Assembly (NCBI RefSeq): GCF_006716765.1
Contig: NZ_VFPO01000001.1
Coordinates: forward strand, 5,146,001-5,210,000
DNA: 64,000 nt
Direction of reading: 5' to 3'
From: Actinomadura hallensis
GTDB lineage: Bacteria; Actinomycetota; Actinomycetes; Streptosporangiales; Streptosporangiaceae
The position numbers and the translations under genes are program-made. Shown here in pieces: positions 16,788 through 23,860 of this stretch. The first letter of the stretch is position 1, and every line of letters begins with the position of its first letter. Under the pieces are notes generated by a model. It worked only from the letters and a program-made list of their open reading frames with translations, did not search any database and was not told the origin of the DNA.

Positions 16788-18299
16788 GTGACGTGGGACG
16801 ACGAGTACGACGTCGTGGTCGCCGGATCGGGGGCGGGAGCGATGGCCGGCGCGCTCGCCGCCGCGTCGGCCGGGCTGCGGACGGCCGTCCTGGAGAAGAC
16901 GGGGCTGCTCGGCGGCACCTCCGCGTACTCCGGGGCGGCGATATGGCTGCCGGGCACGCGGGTGCAGGAACGCGCCGGCCTCGGCGACTCGGCCGAGTCG
17001 GCCCGCACCTATCTGCGGGCGCTGCTCGGCGACGACGGCGCCGCGCACCGGGAGGCGTTCCTGGAGACCGCGCCCGAACTGGTGGACTTCCTGGAGGCCG
17101 ACCCGGCGATCGAGTTCGAGTTCCAGCCGTTCCCCGACTACTTCGCCGCGCCCGGCCGCCTGGACATGGGGCGCTCGTTCGTGCCGCTGCCTCTGCCGGT
17201 GGAGCGGCTCGGCGACCGCGCGGCGCTGGTCCGCCCGCCGGTCGACCGGGACCGGGCCGGGCGCGGCCACTCCGCCGGGCCCATGGCGCAGGGCCGGGCG
17301 CTGATCGGGCGGCTGCTGCTGGCGCTCGACGCGACCGGCAACGGCGACGTCCGCACCGGCACCGCGCTGACCGGCCTGAGCACCTCCGCCGACGGCCGCG
17401 TCGTCGGCGTCGAGGCCCGCACGGCCGGCGGCACGGTGCGGCTGCGGGCGCGGCGGGGCGTGCTGCTGGCGGCCGGCGGGTTCGAGTCGTCGGCCGCGCT
17501 GCGCGCGCGGCACGGCGTGCCGGGCGGCGCGGACCGGACGATGGCCCCCGCCGGCGCCAACACCGGCGACGCCATCGAGGCCGCCGTGCGGATCGGCGCG
17601 GCCGCCGGGCGGCTCGACCAGGCGTGGTTCTGCCCCGGCCTGCTCACCCCCGGCGGGCTGCCGGCGTTCACCCTGGGCTTCCGCGGCGGGCTCATCGTGG
17701 ACGGCTCGGGACGCCGGTTCGCCAACGAGTCGCTGCCCTACGACCAGATGGGGCGCCGGATGGCGGCCGCGCGGGGCCCCTTCCACCTGATCTTCGACTC
17801 CCGCTCGGAGGGGCTGCCCGCGATCTCGGTGCCGCCGCTGTCGCCGGACGAGCAGCTGGCCGCGGGCCACTGGGTTCGGGCGGACACCCTCGACGAGCTG
17901 GCCGGGCGGATCGGCGTCCCGGCGGACGCGCTGACCGGCACCGTGGAACGGTTCAACGGCTTCGCGGACAAGGGCGCCGACGACGACTTCCACCGCGGCG
18001 AGGACCCCTACGACCGGTTCTTCTCCGGCGGCGCGTCCCCCCTCGTCGCCGTCGACCGGCCGCCCTACCGCGCGGCACGGGTCGTGCTGAGCGACCTCGG
18101 GACGAAGGGCGGGCTGCTCACCGACCCCGACGGCCGCGTCCTCGACGGCTCCGGCCGCCCCATCGCCGGCCTCTACGCCGCGGGCAACACCAGCGCCTCG
18201 TTCACCGGCCCCGTCTACCCGGGTCCGGGCATCCCCATCGGCTCGGCGATGGCCTTCGCCTACCGCGCCGTCCAGGACATGAGGAGAGAGCACCCGTGA
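16788..18299 (+). CDS. kstD: 3-ketosteroid delta-1-dehydrogenase, KstD1 type
   Basis: The 503-residue FAD enzyme introduces the 1,2 double bond in ring A of 3-ketosteroids. The FAD motif VAGSGAGAMAG is at about 11-21. The sequence follows Rhodococcus erythropolis KstD1 closely (GGTSAYSGAAIWLPGT, ERAGLGDSAESARTYLRALL, GANTGDA, DQAWFCPG, YPGPGIPIGSAM). The catalytic residues are kept: Tyr118 in FPDYF, Tyr in ESLPYDQ, and Tyr/Gly in VYPGPG. Start is GTG at 16788 behind GGAGG. The stop overlaps the GTG of the lipase gene. Confidence 0.93.
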   Translation: MTWDDEYDVVVAGSGAGAMAGALAAASAGLRTAVLEKTGLLGGTSAYSGAAIWLPGTRVQERAGLGDSAESARTYLRALLGDDGAAHREAFLETAPELVDFLEADPAIEFEFQPFPDYFAAPGRLDMGRSFVPLPLPVERLGDRAALVRPPVDRDRAGRGHSAGPMAQGRALIGRLLLALDATGNGDVRTGTALTGLSTSADGRVVGVEARTAGGTVRLRARRGVLLAAGGFESSAALRARHGVPGGADRTMAPAGANTGDAIEAAVRIGAAAGRLDQAWFCPGLLTPGGLPAFTLGFRGGLIVDGSGRRFANESLPYDQMGRRMAAARGPFHLIFDSRSEGLPAISVPPLSPDEQLAAGHWVRADTLDELAGRIGVPADALTGTVERFNGFADKGADDDFHRGEDPYDRFFSGGASPLVAVDRPPYRAARVVLSDLGTKGGLLTDPDGRVLDGSGRPIAGLYAAGNTSASFTGPVYPGPGIPIGSAMAFAYRAVQDMRREHP

Positions 18300-19510
18300 G
18301 ACCGATCGGAAGCCGCGCCCTGGTGCGCGCCGTCACGGCGATCATGTGCGCCGGGACCGTGGGGATCGCCGCGGCCGCGGGCGGCGGCACGCCGGAGGCG
18401 AACGCCGCCCCCGCAGGCGCCGGTCACGTCCCGCCGGGGCAGCGCGGAGCGCTGCTCACGAACCGCCCGCTGACGAACTCGGCCGCGCTGCCGAGCGCCG
18501 CCTCCAACCGGTACGTCGAGTACGTCTCCGAGGGGGTGCACGGGCGGCGCATCACCGTCTCGGGCACGGTGTCGGTGCCGAAGGGCACGCCGCCGAAGGG
18601 CGGCTGGCCCGTGCTGAGCTGGGCGCACGGCACGACCGGCGTCGCCGACGCCTGCGCCCCGTCCGCCAGCACCCCCGGCGGTCCCGCGCGCGACTATCTG
18701 TCGATCACCGAGAAGTACCTGGACCGGTGGGTCGCGAACGGCTTCGCCGTCGTGCAGACCGACTACGAGGGCCTCGGCACGCCCGGCGACCACCCGTACA
18801 TGAACGGCGTGAGCCACGCGAACACCGTCGTCGACATGGTGCGCGCCGCCCGCAACGCCGACCGCCGCATCGGGCGCGACTGGTTCGTCGCGGGCCACAG
18901 CCAGGGCGGGCAGGCGACCCTGTACACGGCTGCCGCCCGGCAGACGCCCCGGGACGTCCGGCTGAAGGGCGCCGTGGCGATCGCGCCCGGCTCGTTCATG
19001 AGCCAGACCGCCGCCTACGTCAAGGGCGGACACCCGGGCGCCGACGTCGCGCTGCCGTTCCTGTTCGTCCTGCTGAACGGCGCCAGGGCGGCCGTCCCGT
19101 CCTTCGAGCCCGAAGAGCTGCTGACCGAGGACGCCGCGCGGATCCTCGAGGCCGGGCGGACCACCGCGTGCCTCGCCCAGCTCAAGGAGCTCAGCGCGGA
19201 CCTGCCGCTCGACCGGGTGTTCCGGCCCGGCGCCGACCTCGCCGAGTTCGAGCGGTACTACGAGGCGCAGGAGGTACTCGGGCTGACCCTGAAGGTCCCG
19301 ACCCTGGTCGCCCAGGGCACCGCCGACGTCGAGGTCTCCCCCGCCGCGACGCGGCAGGTGCTCGACGACCTGTGCGCCCGCTACCGCGGCATCGCGTACC
19401 GGGAGTTCGAGGGCGCCACCCACCGGAGCGCCATCGACGCGTCGTTCCAGGCGTCCCTGGAGTTCGCCCGGGACCTCCGCGCGGGCCGCACCCCGCCGAG
19501 CGACTGCTGA
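18296..19510 (+). CDS. Secreted LIP-type lipase / alpha-beta hydrolase
   Basis: The 404-residue protein has an Arg-containing N-terminus, a hydrophobic Ala-rich segment (VTAIMCAGTVGIAAAAGG) and an ANAAPA cleavage region, so it is probably exported. The hydrolase domain contains WAHGTTGVADACAP, the nucleophile elbow GHSQGG at about residue 200, VPTLVAQGTADVEV (Asp) and THRSAID (His). This fits secretory lipases. It is coupled to kstD by a GTGA overlap. Hydrolysis of steryl esters or other lipid carriers to feed the pathway is a reasonable inference. Confidence 0.82.
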   Translation: MRPIGSRALVRAVTAIMCAGTVGIAAAAGGGTPEANAAPAGAGHVPPGQRGALLTNRPLTNSAALPSAASNRYVEYVSEGVHGRRITVSGTVSVPKGTPPKGGWPVLSWAHGTTGVADACAPSASTPGGPARDYLSITEKYLDRWVANGFAVVQTDYEGLGTPGDHPYMNGVSHANTVVDMVRAARNADRRIGRDWFVAGHSQGGQATLYTAAARQTPRDVRLKGAVAIAPGSFMSQTAAYVKGGHPGADVALPFLFVLLNGARAAVPSFEPEELLTEDAARILEAGRTTACLAQLKELSADLPLDRVFRPGADLAEFERYYEAQEVLGLTLKVPTLVAQGTADVEVSPAATRQVLDDLCARYRGIAYREFEGATHRSAIDASFQASLEFARDLRAGRTPPSDC

Positions 19511-19525
19511 CGCCGCCGCGCACCG

Positions 19526-19563
19526 CGAGCCGCCTCCGTCCCGTCCGGGAAGGAGGCGGCTCG
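19526..19563. terminator. Bidirectional hairpin terminator
   Basis: The arms CGAGCCGCCTCC (19526-19537) and GGAGGCGGCTCG (19552-19563) are perfectly complementary over a 14-base loop. The hairpin stands after the lipase gene and faces the convergent hsaA-like gene. Confidence 0.72.
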
Positions 19564-19632
19564 GCCGCGTTCCCGCCACCGTGTGCAGGTGATGGCGCAC
19601 ACGTTCATCCGGAACCGGCGGCCCGGCCGGGG

Positions 19633-19712
19633 TCAGCCGCAGCCGCCGCAGAACTTCGCGTCGCCGAGGCCGGTGCCGCAGTTGGTGCAGAACTTCTTGT
19701 GCTCGGCGGAAG
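19633..19712 (-). pseudogene. Orphan zinc-ribbon fragment without a start
   Basis: On the minus strand just after the hsaA-like stop, one frame reads EHKKFCTNCGTGLGDAKFCG and then GCG before TGA at 19635-19633. The pattern CxxC-N13-CxxC is a zinc ribbon like those at the C-terminus of many actinobacterial small proteins. No ATG, GTG or TTG in this frame lies close upstream; the frame runs back into the hsaA-like gene. I read it as the broken 3' end of a former gene. Confidence 0.5.
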
Positions 19713-19735
19713 CGGACGGTCGGAGAGGGTGCCGG

Positions 19736-20902
19736 TCAGACGAGGTTGTCCTCGACCTTGAGGCCGAAGATGCCGCGGCCCCACATCGACAGGGCGTGCT
19801 CCACGTCGTTCGCGACGTGGACGCTGCCGGCGTGGGCGTCGCGCCAGGCGCGCTCGATGACGTTGCCGCGGTGCAGCGAGTTGCCGCCGGCGGTCTTGAA
19901 CAGGATGTCGATCGCCTCGATGGCGCGTTCGGTGCCGCGCACCTGGTCGCGGCGCGCGCGCAGCCGCAGCTCCATGGGGATCTTCTCGTTGCGGGCCGCG
20001 TACCGGTAGATCTCCCGGACGTTCCGGTCCGTCTGCAGGACCGCCGCGTCGATCTCCGACGCCGCGCGGGCCACGGCGACCTGGGCGTGCGGGTCCTCGA
20101 CGAAGCGGCCGCCGCCGAGGCTGAGCCGGATCCGGTCCCGCATCTTCCGCACGTACAGGTCGTGGCAGCCGGCCGCCATCCCGATCACGCTGGCCGTGAC
20201 GGTGCTGGTGAAGATCGTCCCGAACGGCATCCGGTACAGCGGGCCCGTGTTCACCTTGCGGCCCGGGTTGCGCAGCTGCGCCTGCTCGAAGTTGCGCATC
20301 GCGCGGTGCGCGGGCACGAACGCGCCCTTCACCTCGATGTCGTCGCTGGCGGTGCCGCGCAGGCCCATCGAGTCCCACACCTGGTGGATCTCGTAGTCGT
20401 CGCGCGGGACGAGGACCGTCATGAAGTCGACGGGGCGGCCCTCGGCGCCGACGACGAGCGCGCCGAGCAGCGCCCAGGACGCGAACTCGCAGCCGGACGA
20501 GAACGACCACCGGCCCGTCAGCTCGTAGCCGCCCTCGACCGGGGTGAGCCGCCCGATCGGGGAGTACGAGGAGGAGACCAGCGTGTCCGGGTCGACGCCC
20601 CACACCTCCCGCTGCGCCTCGTCCTCGAACAACCCGAGATGCCAGGAGTGGACGCCGAGGATCGCCGCGACCCAGCCGGTCGAGCCGCACACCCCCGAGA
20701 TCGCCCGGACCACCTCGTAGAACGCGACGGGGTCCGCCTCCGCGCCGCCGTACCGGGCCGGCTGGAGCATCCGGAACACCCCGGCGTCGGTCAGCTCGCG
20801 GACGGTCTCGGCGGGGATGCGGCCCTTCTCGTCCACGGACCGGGCCCGCTCGGCGATGCCCGGCAGCAGTCCGCGCACGGCGTCCAGCACCTCGTTGCTC
20901 AT
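19736..20902 (-). CDS. HsaA-like flavin-dependent monooxygenase (paralogue 1)
   Basis: The 388-residue acyl-CoA-dehydrogenase-fold oxygenase component resembles HsaA throughout: GSTGWVAAILGVHSWHLGLF, EEVWG-type QREVWGVDPDT, SSYSPIGR, GLRGTASDDIEV and RAWRDAHAGSVHVANDVEHA. HsaA with FMNH2 from HsaB hydroxylates 3-HSA to the catechol 3,4-DHSA. A second copy lies inside the hsaD-hsaC operon, so this one may act on another phenolic steroid. Start at 20902 (MSNEVLDAV) was chosen over upstream in-frame codons because family similarity starts here. It is divergent from kshA. Confidence 0.82.
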   Translation of the reverse strand: MSNEVLDAVRGLLPGIAERARSVDEKGRIPAETVRELTDAGVFRMLQPARYGGAEADPVAFYEVVRAISGVCGSTGWVAAILGVHSWHLGLFEDEAQREVWGVDPDTLVSSSYSPIGRLTPVEGGYELTGRWSFSSGCEFASWALLGALVVGAEGRPVDFMTVLVPRDDYEIHQVWDSMGLRGTASDDIEVKGAFVPAHRAMRNFEQAQLRNPGRKVNTGPLYRMPFGTIFTSTVTASVIGMAAGCHDLYVRKMRDRIRLSLGGGRFVEDPHAQVAVARAASEIDAAVLQTDRNVREIYRYAARNEKIPMELRLRARRDQVRGTERAIEAIDILFKTAGGNSLHRGNVIERAWRDAHAGSVHVANDVEHALSMWGRGIFGLKVEDNLV

Positions 20903-20989
20903 CCACCCGCTCCCGTCTCCGAACTCCGCGGCCAGCCTAATCCGGCCATTGAAGGACACCATGCCGCGGGGCCGCCGGGGGGAAGGGCG

Positions 20990-21004
20990 TCCCGACCAGC
21001 GGGA
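20990..21004. promoter_or_regulatory. Cluster 15-bp palindrome
   Basis: TCCCGACCAGCGGGA lies midway between the hsaA-like gene and kshA, 72 bp before the kshA start. It differs from the consensus at two positions only. Confidence 0.6.
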
Positions 21005-21075
21005 CTCGCCGATCTGGGGAGTGACCTGCGTCCTACCGTGCGAATCACGCCTCCATCGTTGAAGGGATGATCCTG

Positions 21076-22233
21076 GTGACCGCAACCAACTCGGACGCAG
21101 TCCGCACCATCGAGGCGGAGGCCATCTCCAACCGCTTCGCCAGAGGGTGGCACTGTCTCGGGCTCGCCGAGAAGTTCAAGGACGGCAAGCCCCACACGGT
21201 CAACGCGTTCGGGCAGAAGCTCGTCGTCTTCACCGGCGCGGACGGCAAGACCAACGTCCTGGACGCCTACTGCCGGCACATGGGCGGTGACCTGTCGCAG
21301 GGCACGGTGAAGGGCAACGAGATCGCCTGCCCGTTCCACGACTGGCGCTGGGGCGGCGACGGGCGCTGCAAGTCGATCCCGTACTCGCGCCGCGTCCCCC
21401 TGCGGGCCCGGACCGCCGCGTGGCCGACGATGGAGCAGGACAAGCTGCTGTTCGTCTGGAACGACCCGGAGGGCAACCCGCCCCCGGCGGACGTCACGAT
21501 CCCGCGGATCGAGGGCGCCACCCGCGACGACTGGACCGACTGGCGGTGGAACGAGACGATCGTCCACACCAACGCCCGCGAGGTCATCGACAACGTCGTC
21601 GACATGGCCCACTTCTTCTACATCCACAAGTCGTTCCCGACGTACTTCAAGAACATCTTCGAGGGCCACACCGCCACGCAGATCATGAAGGGCCGGGCCC
21701 GGGACGACGCCCGCCAGGAGCGCGAGGGCGGCGGCAGCGGCGGGCCGCGGATGATCGGCAACACGTCCGTCGCGACCTACCACGGCCCCTCGTTCATGAT
21801 CGACGAGCTGACGTACCACTACGAGGGCTACGACCTGCACTCGGTCCTGATCAACTGCCACTACCCGATCGACCAGAACTCCTTCTCGCTGCACTCGGGC
21901 ATCATCGTGCAGCACAGCGACGCGCTTCCGCCGGAGGCGGCCGAGGCGACCGCGGCGAAGCTGTCGGACTTCATCCTGGCCGGGTTCGAGCAGGACATCG
22001 AGATCTGGCGGAACAAGACCCGCATCGACAACCCGCTGCTGTGCGAGGAGGACGGCCCCGTCTACCAGCTGCGCCGCTGGTACCAGCAGTTCTACGTCGA
22101 CGTCGCGGACGTGACGCCGGAGATGACCGACCGGTTCGAGTACGAGATCGACACGACCCGCCCGGTGGAGTCCTGGGAGAAGGAGGTCCAGGAGAACCTC
22201 GCGCGCCGCCAGGCCGAGGGGGCCTCGGCGTGA
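21076..22233 (+). CDS. kshA: 3-ketosteroid 9-alpha-hydroxylase oxygenase, KshA
   Basis: The 385-residue Rieske oxygenase hydroxylates ring B at C9 and, with KstD, opens it. Rieske ligands are Cys66/His68 (CRHMGGDLSQG) and Cys85/His88 (CPFHDWRWGGDG). The mononuclear iron is bound by His179, His184 (DMAHFFYIH) and probably Asp307 (EQDIEIW). The match to M. tuberculosis KshA is extensive. I prefer the GTG at 21076, which has GAAGGG 9 nt upstream; the ATG at 21067 abuts that ribosome-binding site. The electron donor is the KshB-like reductase at 29156-30181. Confidence 0.94.
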   Translation: MTATNSDAVRTIEAEAISNRFARGWHCLGLAEKFKDGKPHTVNAFGQKLVVFTGADGKTNVLDAYCRHMGGDLSQGTVKGNEIACPFHDWRWGGDGRCKSIPYSRRVPLRARTAAWPTMEQDKLLFVWNDPEGNPPPADVTIPRIEGATRDDWTDWRWNETIVHTNAREVIDNVVDMAHFFYIHKSFPTYFKNIFEGHTATQIMKGRARDDARQEREGGGSGGPRMIGNTSVATYHGPSFMIDELTYHYEGYDLHSVLINCHYPIDQNSFSLHSGIIVQHSDALPPEAAEATAAKLSDFILAGFEQDIEIWRNKTRIDNPLLCEEDGPVYQLRRWYQQFYVDVADVTPEMTDRFEYEIDTTRPVESWEKEVQENLARRQAEGASA

Positions 22234-22484
22234 CGTCCCGCCAGGACGACCGTCTCCTGGACTGCCCGCCGGCCCCGGTCGCCTGCCGCCGCTGCGCCGC
22301 CGAGGTGCAGGTGCGCAAGTCGAGCTGGGAGCAGACCAGCATCCAGTGGAACGCCGCCGCCCGGGCCGCCTGCGTGAACCTCGACGAGGAGCCGCACGAC
22401 ACGTGCCCGGCGCTGCGGTCGGCCATCCAGGAGGCGACGCTGACCGGCGCCATCAAGGTCGTCGACGGCGAGCGGGCGGGATGA
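22230..22484 (+). CDS. Small Cys-rich protein coupled to kshA
   Basis: The 84-residue protein starts at a GTG overlapping the kshA stop (GTGA). It contains Cys residues in CPPAPVACRRCAAEV, ACVNL and DTCPAL, five in all, and a conserved-looking KSSWEQTSIQWNAAA. It is not a standard 2Fe-2S or 4Fe-4S ferredoxin pattern. Tight coupling suggests a partner of KshA, such as an electron carrier, metal chaperone or assembly factor. No function can be assigned from sequence. Confidence 0.6.
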   Translation: MTSRQDDRLLDCPPAPVACRRCAAEVQVRKSSWEQTSIQWNAAARAACVNLDEEPHDTCPALRSAIQEATLTGAIKVVDGERAG

Positions 22485-22679
22485 CCGAGGCGACCGGGCG
22501 GCTCGCGGCACGGACCGCCGCCGTGACCGGAGCCTGACCCGGAGGACGACATCGCACCCGCGGCGGTGTTCCTCGCATCCGAGGACGCCCGCCATCTGAC
22601 CGGAAACACCCTGTCCGTGGACGGCGGTGCCCACATCAACGGCGTCGCCCGGGCCCCGGACCTGGACGGAGAACAATGA
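22481..22679 (+). pseudogene. SDR gene reduced to its two ends by internal deletion
   Basis: The ATG overlaps the preceding stop (ATGA) and the frame reads MTEATGRLAARTAAVTGA, a typical SDR beginning, then hits TGA at 22535. In the +1 frame the sequence continues as a classic SDR C-terminus: EDDIAPAAVFLASEDARHLT, then GNTLSVDGGAHI. That frame ends with a TGA overlapping the next gene's ATG. About 190 central residues, including the catalytic Tyr-Lys, are missing. The ends keep their coupling positions in the operon, so the deletion happened in place. Confidence 0.82.
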
Positions 22680-23464
22680 TCGACAGCTATGGCCCGTGGG
22701 CCGTCATCGCCGGCGGCTCGGAGGGGGTCGGCGCCGCCTTCGCACACCGGCTGGCCGACGCGGGCCTGAACCTCGTGCTCATCGCCCGCAAGCCCGGCCC
22801 TCTCGCGGAGACCGCGGAGGCCGTCCGCGCGAAGGGCGTGGAGGTCCGGACGCTGGAGCTGGACCTCGTCTCCCCCGACCCGCTGAAGAAGGTCCGCGAG
22901 GTCACCGACGGCCTGGACGTCGGCCTGCTCGTCTTCAACGCGGGCGCCAACAGCTACGGCCACGAGTTCGTCACCGGCGACCTGGACCGCTTCCAGGACG
23001 TCATCGACCTCAACATCACCGCGCAGCTCGCCTTCACGCACCACTTCGGCGGGCTGATGAAGGAGCGCGGACGCGGCGGCATCCTGCTGGTCGGCTCCCT
23101 GGCCGGTTACATGGGCCAGCCGCAGATCAGCATCTACTCCGCCGCCAAGGCGTTCGGCCGCGTCTTCGCCGAGGGCCTCTGGCTGGAGATGCGGGAGCAC
23201 GGGGTGGACGTGCTGGAACTCGTCCTCGGCGTGACCCGCACCCCCGCCATGGAGCGCGCGGGACTGAACATGGACATCCCGGGCCTGAACGTCGCCGAAC
23301 CCGACGACGTCGCCCGCGAGGGCCTCGAGCACCTCAAGGACGGCCCCGTCTGGGTGGCGGGCGGCAACTACGAGCTGGCCCGGAAACGCTCGGGCCACCC
23401 CCGCGACAAGCTGGTCGCCGGCACCTACAAGGCCATGCAGGAGCTCCTCCCGGACCCCGCCTGA
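22676..23464 (+). CDS. SDR family oxidoreductase
   Basis: The 262-residue SDR has a divergent cofactor motif AGGSEGVGAAF at about residue 12, LIARKPG, FNAGANSYG in place of NNAG, Ser in VGSLAGY and YSAAKAF as the catalytic pair. The C-terminus lacks the usual TG...VDGG ending, which is typical of the SDR subfamily near DltE or steroid/fatty-acid reductases. Its ATG overlaps the stop of the SDR relic. It probably belongs to the kshA unit; the substrate is unknown. Confidence 0.8.
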   Translation: MIDSYGPWAVIAGGSEGVGAAFAHRLADAGLNLVLIARKPGPLAETAEAVRAKGVEVRTLELDLVSPDPLKKVREVTDGLDVGLLVFNAGANSYGHEFVTGDLDRFQDVIDLNITAQLAFTHHFGGLMKERGRGGILLVGSLAGYMGQPQISIYSAAKAFGRVFAEGLWLEMREHGVDVLELVLGVTRTPAMERAGLNMDIPGLNVAEPDDVAREGLEHLKDGPVWVAGGNYELARKRSGHPRDKLVAGTYKAMQELLPDPA

Positions 23465-23579
23465 CACCGGGCCGGCGGGGCGTCGACGGCGACCGCCCCG
23501 CCCCGCCGGCCCCGCACCCGGCGAAGTTCCCGGTCTGCCGCATGCTTGCAATCGGAAGGTGCCGGGGCAGACTTGAACC

Positions 23580-23843
23580 GTGATCAGAACGCTGCGCCCG
23601 AAGGACTACAACGAGGCGCTCCACGTCGGGCACTTCTTCCGCAAGGGCGTCCCCGTCCTCGTGGACCTCACGCAACTGACCGATGAGACGGCCAGGCAGA
23701 TGGTGGACTTCTGCGCCGGGCTGATCTGCGGCCGGGGCGGCGACATGGAGCGGCTGGACCGGCGGCTCTTCCTCCTTCAGCCCTCGCCCTCCCCCCGCAT
23801 CGCCCCCGCCCACATCCCCGACCTGGCCCACATCACCGACTGA
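23580..23843 (+). CDS. Short SepF-domain protein
   Basis: The 87-residue protein matches the SepF core: IRTLRPKDYNEALHVGHFFR, PVLVDLTQLTDETARQMVDF, AGLICGRGGDMERLDRRLFL and an ending LLQPSPSP. In SepF this domain dimerises and tethers FtsZ to the membrane; the N-terminal amphipathic helix of full SepF is missing here. The GTG start has only a distant GGAAGG. It ends 17 bp from the convergent fadD17. A stand-alone SepF paralogue in a sterol cluster is unexpected. Confidence 0.72.
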   Translation: MIRTLRPKDYNEALHVGHFFRKGVPVLVDLTQLTDETARQMVDFCAGLICGRGGDMERLDRRLFLLQPSPSPRIAPAHIPDLAHITD

Positions 23844-23860
23844 TCGCGGCGACAGGACGG

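Noticed and set aside
16751..19510. A 919-residue fusion reading ending in the lipase
   Set aside because: Its first half is an out-of-frame reading of kstD; the lipase begins at the GTG at 18296 with a signal peptide.
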